Source of the DNA: an uncultured Oscillospiraceae bacterium
Lineage (GTDB): Bacteria; Bacillota; Clostridia; Oscillospirales; Oscillospiraceae
Assembly: GCA_947628805.1 (NCBI GenBank)
Contig: CANRBG010000006.1
Coordinates: forward strand, 1-64,000
Length of the DNA: 64,000 nucleotides
Direction: 5' to 3'
The notes below the pieces were generated by a model. The model saw only the letters and a list, made by a program, of their open reading frames with translations, ran no database searches and was not told the origin of the DNA. A program made the translations under genes and the position numbers. This document shows, piece by piece, positions 40,503-49,201 of this stretch. The first letter of the stretch is position 1; each line of letters starts with the position of its first letter.

Positions 40503-41978
40503 ATGACTGCAATGAGAAACATGATCGCCTTCGATCTGGGTGCCAGTAACGGCCGGGCCATTCTGGGCCAGTTTGACGGCGAGCGCATCCGGCTGAAGGA
40601 GCTGCATCGGTTTGAGAACAACTTCATTGAGATGAACGGCGTCTTTTACTGGGACCTGCCCTATCTCTACGACCAGATGAAGAAGGGGCTGCTGGCCTTC
40701 CGCCGGGGCGGCTTCGGTGATCTGGACAGCTTTGGCATCGACACGTGGGGCGTGGACTACGGCCTGCTGGACAAAAACGGCCACCTGCTGGGCCTGCCCC
40801 GGTCCTATCGAATGGGGGTGCAGGCGGACATCGACGCCGTCACCGCCCGTATCCCGGCGGATGAGCTGTACCGGCGCTCCGGCATCGACACCACGCTCAC
40901 CTTCAACACCCTCTATCAGCTCCACCGCCGCCAGCGGGAGGACGACGCGGCGCTGGCCGCGGCGGACAAGCTGCTGCTCACCCCGGACCTTTTGGGCTAC
41001 TTCCTGTCTGGCGAGGCGGCCACTGAGTACACCATCGCCACCACCACCCAGCTGTACGATCCCACCGCCCGGGACTGGGACTGGAGGACCATCGACCAGC
41101 TGGGCCTGCCCCGGCACATCTTTACCCCCATCCAGCCCAGCGGCACCATCCGGGGCCATCTGCGCCAGTCGCTGTGCCAGGAGCTGGGACTGAACAGCGC
41201 CGCCCACGTGGCAGTGGGCAGCCACGACACCGCTTCCTCCGTGGCGGCGATCCCCGGCACGGGCAGCTTTGCCTTCTGTTCCTCCGGCACCTTCTCGCTG
41301 GTGGGCGTGGAGACGGATAAACCGTATCTTTCTCCGGAGGCCGCCGCGGCCGGTTTCTCCAACGAGGGTACCATCCAGGGCGGCTTCCAGCCCCTGCGGA
41401 ACATCATTGGCCTGTGGCTCATTCAGGAGTGCCGCCGGGACTGGGACAAGGAGGGCCATCACTATTCCTGGGACGACATCGTGGCTATGGCCCGGGAAGC
41501 CGCCCCCCTGCGTTCGGTCATCGATACGGACGCGCCGGAGTTTTACGCCGGCGGGGATATGGAGAAGAAGATCCGGGACTTCTGCGCCCGGACCGGCCAG
41601 CCTGTCCCCGATACCCCTGGCCAGACGGCCCGGTGCATCTATGAGTCGCTGGCTTTGAAATACCGCAAGGCGGTGGAAGGGCTGGAGCGGATAAAGGGCG
41701 TTCCGATCGATTCGGTCAACATCGTGGGCGGCGGCATCCAGAACCGGCTTCTGGACCAGATGGCCGCCGACGCCACCGGCCGGCCCGTCATCACCGGCCC
41801 CATCGAGGGCTCCGCCATCGGCAATCTGCTCACCCAGGCCATCGCTCTGGGGGATCTGGGCGGAGTGGAGGATCTGCGCCGGGTGGTCCGGGCCAGCGAG
41901 ACCGTGGAGACCTGGCAGCCTCACCCCAGCGACGACTGGGAGCGGGCCTATGAAAAACTCTTATCCTTTTTGAACTGA
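40503..41978 (+). CDS. Rhamnulokinase-type FGGY kinase, probably acting on fuculose
   Basis: This 491-residue sugar kinase resembles RhaB. The N-terminus IAFDLGASNGRAILGQFDG holds the phosphate-1 loop. SFGIDTWGVDYGLLDKNG, the ATP-site VGSHDTASSVAAIP with catalytic Asp (HDTAS), SSGTFSLVG and NIVGGGIQNRLLDQM follow. RhaB phosphorylates O1 of L-rhamnulose and, in some bacteria, L-fuculose. Beside fucI and fucU, L-fuculose is the more likely substrate. CAAGGAGG lies 7-8 nt ahead of the ATG. The next gene starts 18 nt downstream. Confidence 0.85.
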   Translation: MTAMRNMIAFDLGASNGRAILGQFDGERIRLKELHRFENNFIEMNGVFYWDLPYLYDQMKKGLLAFRRGGFGDLDSFGIDTWGVDYGLLDKNGHLLGLPRSYRMGVQADIDAVTARIPADELYRRSGIDTTLTFNTLYQLHRRQREDDAALAAADKLLLTPDLLGYFLSGEAATEYTIATTTQLYDPTARDWDWRTIDQLGLPRHIFTPIQPSGTIRGHLRQSLCQELGLNSAAHVAVGSHDTASSVAAIPGTGSFAFCSSGTFSLVGVETDKPYLSPEAAAAGFSNEGTIQGGFQPLRNIIGLWLIQECRRDWDKEGHHYSWDDIVAMAREAAPLRSVIDTDAPEFYAGGDMEKKIRDFCARTGQPVPDTPGQTARCIYESLALKYRKAVEGLERIKGVPIDSVNIVGGGIQNRLLDQMAADATGRPVITGPIEGSAIGNLLTQAIALGDLGGVEDLRRVVRASETVETWQPHPSDDWERAYEKLLSFLN

Positions 41979-41996
41979 CAGAAGGAGCGGCAGACA

Positions 41997-42875
41997 ATGA
42001 GCATCGATATGACAAAATGGCAGGATATAGCCAGAGGACGCGTCCATGACCGCCCCGCCGGCACCGGCCGCATGGCGGGGAAGATCGCCATCGTCACCGG
42101 CGCGGCCCAGGGATTCGGTCAGGGCATCGCCGAGGCGCTGCACGCCGAGGGCGCCACCGTGGTGGTGGCGGACCTGAACGCCGCCAAGGCGGAGGAGGTG
42201 GCCCGCGCCATGGGCGAGCGGGCTGCGGCCATCGCCGTGAACGTGGCGGACGAGCAGAGCGTGGCGGACCTGATGGGGCAGACCGTAGAGCGCTACGGCG
42301 GCATCGATATCCTGATGGAGACCGTGGGCGTGGTCCGCTCCGGGCCCCTGACCAGCTTTGAGCAGAAGGATCTGGAATTTGTCACCAACCTCAACTACAC
42401 CGCGGTGTTCCTCTGCTGTAAATATGCCGCCATGATCATGCAGGCACAGCACGAGGCGGACCCGAAGGCCATGTTCGACATCGTGGTCATGGCCTCCAAG
42501 TCGGGCCTGACCGGCTCCAACAAGAATTTCGCCTACGCCGGCAGCAAGTTTGGGGCCATCGGGCTGGTGGAGAGCTTCGCGCTGGAGCTGTGCGAGTATA
42601 ACATCAAGGTCAACGCCATCTGCCCGGGCAACTTCCTGGACGGGCCTTTGTGGAGCGATCCGAAAAACGGCCTGTTTTTGCAGTACCTGCACGCCGGCAA
42701 GGTCCCCGGGGCCAAGACGGTGGAGGATGTGCGCCGGGCCTATGAGGCCAAGGTGCCCATGGGCCGGGGCTGCCTGCCCCAGGACGTGGCCAGAGCGGTG
42801 ATGTACTGTGTGGAGCAGCAGTATGAGACCGGTCAGGCCATCCCCGTCACCGGCGGGCAGATCATGCTCCACTGA
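41997..42875 (+). CDS. SDR oxidoreductase, sorbitol-6-phosphate 2-dehydrogenase-like
   Basis: This 292-residue classical short-chain dehydrogenase has the NAD motif IVTGAAQGFGQGIAEAL near 32-48, Asp of VVVADLN (an NAD preference), a Ser in VVMASKSG, YAGSKFG as the catalytic Tyr-Lys pair, and NAICPGNFLDGPLW. The form of the C-terminus and the N-terminal extension of about 25 residues resemble sorbitol-6-phosphate 2-dehydrogenases and the dehydrogenase part of rhamnulose-phosphate aldolase fusions. AAGGAG precedes the ATG. It may oxidise the carbon next to the methyl group of a deoxyhexitol phosphate; this is inference. Confidence 0.82.
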   Translation: MSIDMTKWQDIARGRVHDRPAGTGRMAGKIAIVTGAAQGFGQGIAEALHAEGATVVVADLNAAKAEEVARAMGERAAAIAVNVADEQSVADLMGQTVERYGGIDILMETVGVVRSGPLTSFEQKDLEFVTNLNYTAVFLCCKYAAMIMQAQHEADPKAMFDIVVMASKSGLTGSNKNFAYAGSKFGAIGLVESFALELCEYNIKVNAICPGNFLDGPLWSDPKNGLFLQYLHAGKVPGAKTVEDVRRAYEAKVPMGRGCLPQDVARAVMYCVEQQYETGQAIPVTGGQIMLH

Positions 42876-42880
42876 CCGCC

Positions 42881-44056
42881 ATGATCGACCTTGCCATTCT
42901 CTCCGCGCTCAACGCCCCCACGGCGGAGGAGCGCCTTGCGGCCTTGGGGGAGCTGCTGCCCCGCACCCGATTTCCGGCCCCTGACAGCCGCTATGTGAAC
43001 AACCACATCCATACCATTTATTCCTTCTCGCCCTATTCCCCCACGGCGGCCGTGTTCGCCGCCAGGAGCGAGGGCCTGTGCACCGCCGGGATCGTGGACC
43101 ACGATTCCATCGCCGGGGCCCGGGAGTTTCTGGCCGCGGCGGAGCTGGCCGGCCTGCCGGTGACGGTGGGGATGGAGTGCCGGGCCAGCATGGAGGGGAC
43201 CGTTTTGGCCGACCGGCTCACCAACGACCCGGACCAGGCCGGCATCAGCTATATGACCCTGCAATCCGTGCCCCATGACCAGATCGAGTATCTGAACGAC
43301 TGGTTCCGTCCCTATCGGGCGGCCCGGGACCGGCGAAACGAGGCCATGACGGCACGCATCAACGCCCTGCTGCCCGATATGGCCCTGGACTACCGGCGGG
43401 ACGTACTGCCCCTGAGCCGCCACGACGAGGGCGGCGGCGTCACCGAACGCCACCTGATGTATGCGCTGGCCCGGCGGCTCACGGAGCGCTGCGGCCGGGG
43501 CCAGGGCGTCATCGACCGGCTGGAGAGCCTGGGCGTCGCCCTCGGCGAAAAGCAGCGGGCCATGCTGCTGGATACGGGCTATCACTTTTATGAATACGAT
43601 CTGCTGGGCATTTTGAAGGCGAACTTCATCCAGAAGATCTATGTGGACGCCCGGGAGGAATGCCCGACGCTGGCCGAGCTGGCGGCGCTGAGCCGCCGGG
43701 TGGACGCGGTGCTCTGCTACGCCTACCTGGGGGATGTGGAGGAGAGCGTCACCGGCGACAAGAGAGCCCAGCGGTTCGAGGACGCCTATCTGGAGGATGT
43801 GTTCCGCTGCCTGAAGGAGGCGGGCGTACCGGCCGTCACCTATATGCCCACCCGCAACACCCGGGCCCAGATCACCCGTCTGCGGGCCCTGTGCGAGCAG
43901 TACGGTATGTTTCAGGTCTCCGGCGAGGACATCAACTCCCCCCGGCAGAGCTTTGTCATCCACGCCATGGAGGACCCGCTGTTCCAAAACCTGATCGACG
44001 CCACCTGGCGGCTCATCGAGCACGAGCGGACAGGCGCGCCTGTCCTGACTGAATAA
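42881..44056 (+). CDS. PHP-domain phosphoesterase-like protein
   Basis: This 391-residue protein has the PHP metal-binding motifs NNHIHTIYSFSPYSP (H-x-H), GIVDHDSIAGARE, VGMECRAS and a late GEDINSPRQ. Its helical insertion (about 115-240) is not found in the trinucleotide-phosphatase branch. PHP proteins are metal-dependent phosphoesterases. It may remove phosphate from a sugar phosphate or intermediate of this pathway. It starts 5 nt after the SDR stop and ends 15 nt before the MDR gene. I know no characterised close relative. Confidence 0.75.
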   Translation: MIDLAILSALNAPTAEERLAALGELLPRTRFPAPDSRYVNNHIHTIYSFSPYSPTAAVFAARSEGLCTAGIVDHDSIAGAREFLAAAELAGLPVTVGMECRASMEGTVLADRLTNDPDQAGISYMTLQSVPHDQIEYLNDWFRPYRAARDRRNEAMTARINALLPDMALDYRRDVLPLSRHDEGGGVTERHLMYALARRLTERCGRGQGVIDRLESLGVALGEKQRAMLLDTGYHFYEYDLLGILKANFIQKIYVDAREECPTLAELAALSRRVDAVLCYAYLGDVEESVTGDKRAQRFEDAYLEDVFRCLKEAGVPAVTYMPTRNTRAQITRLRALCEQYGMFQVSGEDINSPRQSFVIHAMEDPLFQNLIDATWRLIEHERTGAPVLTE

Positions 44057-44071
44057 AGGAGGACCTGACCC

Positions 44072-45331
44072 ATGAAAACGAAAGCTGTAAGACTGCACGG
44101 AAAAATGGACCTGCGGCTGGAGGAGATCGACCTGCCGGCGCTGGGGCCCGACGACGTACAGGTGAAGATCGTCTCGGACAGCGTGTGCGTGTCCACCTAC
44201 AAGGCGGTCATCGAGGGCGAAGAGCACAAGCGGGTCCCCAACGATGTGGCGGAGCACCCCACCATCGTGGGCCATGAGTTCTGCGGCGATATCATTGCCG
44301 TGGGCGACAACTGGAAGGACAAATACAAAGTCGGCGACCATTTCGCCATCCAGCCCGCCCACTACTACAAGGGCTCCCAAATGGCCCCCGGCTACTCCTA
44401 CCGCTACTGCGGCGGCTCGTCCCAGTACGCCAATATCCCCATCGAGACCCTGCTCATGGACTGCCTGCTGCCCTATAACTCCGACACCTACTTCTATGGC
44501 TCCCTGGCCGAGCCCATGAGCTGCATCGTGGGCACCTACCATGCCATGTACCACACCACCGCCGGCTCCTATGTCCACCAGATGGGCATCAAGGAGGGGG
44601 GCAAAATGTGCCTGATGGCCGCGGTGGGCCCCATGGGGCTGGGCGCCATCGATTACGCCCTGCACGGGGACCGGCACCCGTCTCTGCTGGTGGTCACGGA
44701 TATCAACGAGGCCCGTCTGGCCCGGGCCGCCTCCATCTATACCGTGGAGGACGCGGCCAAGCTGGGCGTGGAGCTGAAATACGTCAACACCAGCATGGAT
44801 GACCCCGCCGCCTATCTGCGAGGCCTTACCGGCGGCGCGGGCTATGACGACGTGATCTGCTTTGCCGCCGTCAAGCCTCTGGTGGAGCAGGCGCGGGACA
44901 TCCTGGGCTATGACGCCTGCTTCAACCTGTTCTCCGGCCCAACGGACACGGCCTTCAAGGCGGAGTGGAACTTCTATGACGTGCACTACCTCTACACCCA
45001 TGTGGTGGGCACCTCCGGCGGCAACACCGACGACCTGAAGGAGGCCATTGCCATGATGAACGCCGGCCGGCTGAATCCGGCCTGTATGGTCACCCATGTG
45101 GGCGGGCTGAACGCGGTGGTGGACACGGTGAAGAACCTGCCCGATATCCCCGGCGGCAAGAAGCTCATCTACAACCACATCGACATGCCTCTCACCGCCA
45201 TCGACGATTTTGGCGAGCTGGGCAGGACCGACCCCCTGTTCGCGGAGCTGGACCGGCTGTGCAAGGCGGCGGGCGGTCTTTGGAATCCGGCGGCGGAGAA
45301 GTATCTTCTCGCCCACGGAAGATCTATTTGA
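44072..45331 (+). CDS. Zinc-type MDR dehydrogenase, L-sorbose-1-phosphate reductase-like
   Basis: This 419-residue medium-chain dehydrogenase family protein has VGHEFCGDIIAVGDNW (GHE motif) and GGSSQYANI. The region MCLMAAVGPMGLGAIDYAL corresponds to the NAD(P) fold. It resembles SorE, which reduces L-sorbose 1-phosphate to glucitol 6-phosphate, especially SDSVCVSTYKAVIEGEEHKRVPNDV, where a Ser/Thr replaces part of the usual catalytic zinc site. In context it may reduce a 6-deoxy-2-ketose 1-phosphate (fuculose 1-phosphate) to the corresponding hexitol phosphate. AAAGGAGG precedes the ATG. Confidence 0.8.
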   Translation: MKTKAVRLHGKMDLRLEEIDLPALGPDDVQVKIVSDSVCVSTYKAVIEGEEHKRVPNDVAEHPTIVGHEFCGDIIAVGDNWKDKYKVGDHFAIQPAHYYKGSQMAPGYSYRYCGGSSQYANIPIETLLMDCLLPYNSDTYFYGSLAEPMSCIVGTYHAMYHTTAGSYVHQMGIKEGGKMCLMAAVGPMGLGAIDYALHGDRHPSLLVVTDINEARLARAASIYTVEDAAKLGVELKYVNTSMDDPAAYLRGLTGGAGYDDVICFAAVKPLVEQARDILGYDACFNLFSGPTDTAFKAEWNFYDVHYLYTHVVGTSGGNTDDLKEAIAMMNAGRLNPACMVTHVGGLNAVVDTVKNLPDIPGGKKLIYNHIDMPLTAIDDFGELGRTDPLFAELDRLCKAAGGLWNPAAEKYLLAHGRSI

Positions 45332-45342
45332 ACACGGCCCCG

Positions 45343-45370
45343 GGGCGCGCCGCTTTCACACGGCGCGCCC
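45343..45370 (+). terminator. Hairpin between MDR and kinase genes
   Basis: A perfect 10-bp stem GGGCGCGCCG / CGGCGCGCCC with an 8-nt loop lies just after the MDR stop. There is no T-run, so it is more likely a processing or stabilising structure than a terminator. Confidence 0.5.
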
Positions 45371-45407
45371 GTCGTCTATGCTGTGAAAAATCGGAAAGGA
45401 GTTTCCC

Positions 45408-46982
45408 ATGATCGATCTGGAGAGCACCGTTCTGGGCATCGAATTTGGCTCCACCCGCATCAAGGCCGTACTCATCGGCCCGGACCACAAACCCCTTGCC
45501 AGCGGCAGCCACGCCTGGGAGAACCGGCTGGAGGACGGGGTGTGGGTCTACTCGCTGGAGGATGTGCATACGGGGCTGCGAAGCTGCTACCGCTCGCTGG
45601 CCGAGGATGTGCGCGCCCGTTACGGCCAGCCCCTGCGCCGGGTGGCCGCCATCGGCATCTCCGGCATGATGCACGGCTATCTGGTATTTGACGGCGAGGG
45701 CCGGCAGCTGGCGCCCTTCCGCACCTGGCGCAACACCGTGACCGGTCCCGCCGCCGCGGCGTTGACGGAGCTTTTCCGCTTCAACATCCCCCAGCGGTGG
45801 AGCGTGGCCCACCTGTATCAGGCCATCCTGAACGGGGAGGAGCATGTGGGGCGCATCGCCTCTCTCACGACCCTCTCCGGTTACATCCACCGCCGGCTCA
45901 CCGGCCAGGACGTGGTGGGCGTGGGAGAGGCCTCCGGCATGTTCCCCTATGACCGGCAGGCCGGTGACTTTGATGGGACCAGGCTTGCCCAGTTCGACGC
46001 TCTGACGGCGGACCGGGGATATCCGTGGAAGCTGCGGGATATCTTCCCCCGGGTCCTGCCCGCGGGGGAAGCGGCCGGGACCCTTACGAAAGAGGGGGCC
46101 GCTTTTCTGGACGAGACGGGCACGCTGGAACCGGGCATCCCCCTGTGTCCGCCGGAGGGCGACGCGGGTACGGGCATGACGGCCACCGGCTGTGTGCTGC
46201 CCCGGACGGGCAGCGTATCCGCCGGCACCTCCGCCTTCTCCCTGCTGGTGCTGGAAAAGGAGCTGGGCGGCTTCTACCCGGAGATCGACGTGGTAGCCAC
46301 CCCCGCCGGCCGGCCCGTAGCCATGGCCCACGCCAATACCTGCACCTCCGACGCGGACGCCTGGATCCGGCTGCTGGCCGAGGCCGTCGCCGCCGCCGGC
46401 GGTCACGCCGGGCTGGACGAGCTGTTCCCCCTGTTCTACCGCAAGGCTATGGAGGGTGCGCCGGACTGCGGCGGGATGCTCTCGTATAACTTCTTCTCCG
46501 GGGAGCCGGTGGCCCGGGCCGAGACCGGCCGGCCGCTGTTCCTGCGTCTGCCGGACAGTCAGTTCACGCTCGCCAATTTCATGCGGACCCAGCTCTACGG
46601 AGCGGTAGCCACGCTGCGGCTGGGTATGGATCTGCTGGAGGAAAAGGAGCATGTGCGGATCGACCGGCTGCTGGGCCACGGCGGCTTTTTCAAGACCCCC
46701 GGCGTGGGCGCCCAGATCCTGGCCGACGCCCTGGCAAAGCCCGTGTCCACCATGGAGACCGCCGGCGAGGGCGGCCCCTGGGGCATGGCCCTGCTGGCCG
46801 CCTATATGGTCTGGCGCCGCTCCGGCGAGAGTTTGGAGGACTATCTGACGGACCGGGTCTTTGCCGACGCGCCCCGGACGGTGTGCCAGCCCGATCCCGC
46901 CGGTGTTGCGGGCTACGAAAAATACATAGAGCGCTACCGGGCCTGTCTGGACGCGGAGCGGGCCGCCGCGGCGTTGCAATGA
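45408..46982 (+). CDS. FGGY-family carbohydrate kinase (second kinase of the locus)
   Basis: This 524-residue kinase has LGIEFGSTRIKAVLIGPDHKPLA at the N-terminus, AIGISGMMHGYLVFD, PFRTWRNT, the catalytic-Asp section PPEGDAGTGMTATGC, TGSVSAGTSAFSL and the nucleotide-site GHGGFFKTPGVG. It differs clearly from the rhamnulokinase-type gene at 40503 and is nearer the xylulokinase/ribulokinase branch. In the proposed route it could phosphorylate a C4 product or an alternative pentulose such as D-ribulose, which FucI also makes. AAAGGAG lies 9 nt before the ATG. Confidence 0.82.
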   Translation: MIDLESTVLGIEFGSTRIKAVLIGPDHKPLASGSHAWENRLEDGVWVYSLEDVHTGLRSCYRSLAEDVRARYGQPLRRVAAIGISGMMHGYLVFDGEGRQLAPFRTWRNTVTGPAAAALTELFRFNIPQRWSVAHLYQAILNGEEHVGRIASLTTLSGYIHRRLTGQDVVGVGEASGMFPYDRQAGDFDGTRLAQFDALTADRGYPWKLRDIFPRVLPAGEAAGTLTKEGAAFLDETGTLEPGIPLCPPEGDAGTGMTATGCVLPRTGSVSAGTSAFSLLVLEKELGGFYPEIDVVATPAGRPVAMAHANTCTSDADAWIRLLAEAVAAAGGHAGLDELFPLFYRKAMEGAPDCGGMLSYNFFSGEPVARAETGRPLFLRLPDSQFTLANFMRTQLYGAVATLRLGMDLLEEKEHVRIDRLLGHGGFFKTPGVGAQILADALAKPVSTMETAGEGGPWGMALLAAYMVWRRSGESLEDYLTDRVFADAPRTVCQPDPAGVAGYEKYIERYRACLDAERAAAALQ

Positions 46983-47055
46983 CCGTTTCGACGGTCCAAA
47001 CCCATATAAATCAAAAATAATCACTCATTTTTTGTGGAAAGTTATTAGATTCAAC
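46983..47055 (+). other. Gap between kinase and DeoR gene
   Basis: A 6-bp hairpin GACCGT-TTCG-ACGGTC overlaps the kinase stop (46981-46996). An AT-rich stretch leads into the DeoR promoter. Confidence 0.5.
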
Positions 47056-47104
47056 TTGACAATATGTGGAAATCGGTATATCCTATGGCTGGATATACCG
47101 ATTT
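47056..47104 (+). promoter_or_regulatory. Promoter with 14-bp inverted-repeat operator, DeoR regulator
   Basis: TTGACA (47056-47061), 17 nt and TATCCT (47079-47084) form a promoter. The -10 lies within a perfect 14-bp inverted repeat, AAATCGGTATATCC-N7-GGATATACCGATTT (47070-47104). A protein bound here would block transcription directly, so autoregulation by the DeoR protein is likely; an RNA stem-loop role is also possible. Confidence 0.78.
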
Positions 47105-47124
47105 TGATGTTTGGGGGCGTTGGG

Positions 47125-47925
47125 ATGCTGGCAGCGGAGAGACGAAGCATGATCGCCGAGTGTCTGCAGGCCGAGGGCCGGGTGCTGGTGAGCCGGCTCA
47201 GCGTCCAGTTCGACGTCTCGGAGGAGACCATTCGCCGGGATCTGGAGCGTTTGGAGCAGGACGGCGTGGCCACCCGGACTTACGGCGGAGCCATTTTGCG
47301 GGGCGGGGACCAGGTGGCCCCCCCTTACGCCATACGCAAGAACACCAATCCGGAGGGAAAGCTTGCCATTGCCCGGCGTCTGGCGGCCATGCTCCGGGAC
47401 GGGGATACGGTCATGGCGGACGAGAGCTCCACGGCGGCTTACGCGGTCCGGGCCATGCGGCCGCTGAAGAACATCACTCTCATCACCAACTCTTTGGAGA
47501 TCCTGCGGGAGATGAGCGGTCAGGACAGCTGGCATATCATCTCCACCGGGGGGAGGCTGAAGCCGGAGGTGCTGGCGCTGGCGGGACCTCACGCCCTGCG
47601 GGCCATCGGCTCGTACCATGTGGATTGGGCGATATTGTCCTGTCGTGGCATCAACACCCGGCTGGGTATGGCGGACTCCGACGACGACATCGTTCAGGTC
47701 AAGCAGGCCATGATGGCGGCGGCGGACCGGACCGTTCTGCTGGCTGACCACCGGAAATTTGACCGGAGCGGGTTCGTGGCGCTGGGAGACCTGAGCCGGG
47801 CGGATCGGATCATCACGGACCTGCGCCCGCCCCAGCTGTGGATAGACCGATTGGAGAAGCTGGGCGTGGAGCTGCTCTGGGACGACGACAAGGGGCTCTC
47901 CGCCCCGGAAAATACAAACTCATAA
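47125..47925 (+). CDS. DeoR-family transcriptional regulator
   Basis: This 266-residue regulator has the DeoR helix-turn-helix (RRSMIAECLQAEGRVLVSRLSVQFDVSEETIRRDLERLEQDG) and the sensor domain of the ISOCOT fold (TVMADESSTAAYAVRAM, ITLITNSLEILREM, and TVLLADHRKFDRSGFV), which usually senses a sugar phosphate. ATG at 47125 is preferred; the longer frame to 47032 would start upstream of the promoter. It is transcribed with the E2-E3-E1 genes that follow after 13 nt, suggesting that a pathway phosphate controls the complex. Confidence 0.88.
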   Translation: MLAAERRSMIAECLQAEGRVLVSRLSVQFDVSEETIRRDLERLEQDGVATRTYGGAILRGGDQVAPPYAIRKNTNPEGKLAIARRLAAMLRDGDTVMADESSTAAYAVRAMRPLKNITLITNSLEILREMSGQDSWHIISTGGRLKPEVLALAGPHALRAIGSYHVDWAILSCRGINTRLGMADSDDDIVQVKQAMMAAADRTVLLADHRKFDRSGFVALGDLSRADRIITDLRPPQLWIDRLEKLGVELLWDDDKGLSAPENTNS

Positions 47926-47938
47926 GGGAGGAATCGCT

Positions 47939-49189
47939 ATGGCGAACGCGGTGCTGATGCCCAAGGCGGGCATTACGGTGGAATCGTGCATCATCGGCAA
48001 ATGGGAGAAGAAGATCGGCGACCATGTGGCAGTGGGGGACGTGCTGTTCAGCTACGAGACGGACAAGGCGTCCTTTGAGTGCGAGTCCACGGCGGAGGGC
48101 GAGCTGCTGGAGATCTATTTCCAGGACGGGGACGAAGTGCCCTGTCTGGTGAACGTGTGCGCCATCGGCGAGAAGGGCGAGGACTGCTCCGCTCTGCGGC
48201 CGGAGGGGGGCGCTTCCGCACCTGCCCCGGCGGCCGCCGAGGCTCTGGCGGAGGCCGCCGCGCCTGCCGCGCCCGCGGCCGCCGTTCCCACAGCGGAGTC
48301 TCCTGCGGGCGGCGCGCCCCTGTCGCCCCGGGCCAGAAAGCTGGCCGAACGCTCCGGCGTGGACCCCGCGCTGGCCGTCCCCACCGGCCCCAATGGCCGC
48401 GTCATCGAGCGGGACGTGCGCCGGCTGATGGAGGAGGGCACGCCCACGGCGGCCCCGGACGCTGCGGCGGCTGTCTCCGCGCCCTCGCCGGAGAGCGAGT
48501 ATGAGGATGTCCCCTTCGCGGGTATCCGCAAGGTGATCGCCCGGTCTATGACGAACTCGCTGCACACCATGGCCCAGCTGACGGAGAACTTCTCCTTTGA
48601 CGCGGGCTGCCTGCAGGGCTACCGCAAGCTGATGAAACAGTCCGAGGAACTGGCCGGCGTGACGCTGGGCGACATGATCCTCTACGCCGTGAGCCGGGTG
48701 CTGACCCATCATCCCGACCTGAACGCCCACCTGCTGGAGGACGGGGTCACCCTGCGCCGGTTCCGGCATGTGGATCTGGGCGTGGCGGTGGATACCTCTC
48801 GGGGCCTGATGGTGCCCACCATCTTCCACGCGGACGAGAAGAGCCTTTTGGAGATATCCCATCAAGTCAAGGACCTGGCGGCCCAGGCCCGGTCCGGGAA
48901 GATCAGTCCCGACCTGCTCGCCGGCGGCACCTTCACGGTGACCAACCTGGGCAGCACCGGCGTGACCAGCTTCACCCCCATCATCAACCCGCCGCAGACC
49001 GCGATCTTGGGGGTGTGCGGCATCACCCAGCAGGTGCGGCCCGCCCCGGACGGCAGCCCGGCCTTCTATCCCGCCATGGGCCTGTCCCTGACGGTGGACC
49101 ACCGGGCCGTGGACGGCGCGCCCGCCGCCCGCTTTATGCAGGAGCTGTGCGCTGAACTGGAACGGTTCACGGCGCTGCTGGCAAGATAA
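47939..49189 (+). CDS. Lipoyl-dependent acyltransferase E2 component
   Basis: This 416-residue E2 has one lipoyl domain (1-80; ETDKAS with the lipoylated Lys at 43), an Ala/Pro linker, a peripheral-subunit-binding domain (SPRARKLAERSGVDPALAVPTGPNGRVIERDVRRL, about 122-158), a second linker and a catalytic domain ending with DHRAVDGAPAARF near 387. The His and Asp of the active site are intact, unlike the protein at 8219. AGGGAGG precedes the ATG. It would transfer an acetyl or other acyl group from lipoate to CoA. Annotation as pyruvate, branched-chain or acetoin E2 cannot be decided from sequence alone. Confidence 0.9.
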   Translation: MANAVLMPKAGITVESCIIGKWEKKIGDHVAVGDVLFSYETDKASFECESTAEGELLEIYFQDGDEVPCLVNVCAIGEKGEDCSALRPEGGASAPAPAAAEALAEAAAPAAPAAAVPTAESPAGGAPLSPRARKLAERSGVDPALAVPTGPNGRVIERDVRRLMEEGTPTAAPDAAAAVSAPSPESEYEDVPFAGIRKVIARSMTNSLHTMAQLTENFSFDAGCLQGYRKLMKQSEELAGVTLGDMILYAVSRVLTHHPDLNAHLLEDGVTLRRFRHVDLGVAVDTSRGLMVPTIFHADEKSLLEISHQVKDLAAQARSGKISPDLLAGGTFTVTNLGSTGVTSFTPIINPPQTAILGVCGITQQVRPAPDGSPAFYPAMGLSLTVDHRAVDGAPAARFMQELCAELERFTALLAR

Positions 49190-49201
49190 AGGAGAGAAGA
49201 T

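Noticed and set aside
40503-41978. Calling this kinase rhaB outright.
   Set aside because: It is RhaB-like in motifs, but no rhamnose isomerase or rhaD is present and fucI/fucU are. The substrate is left open, so no symbol is given.
42833-45316. An 827-codon open frame on the minus strand over the SDR, PHP and MDR genes.
   Set aside because: It crosses three genes with clear family motifs, has no ribosome site and no motif of its own. The same applies to the long frames at 39255-41924 and 47813-50560 (minus) and 59247-61289 (plus).
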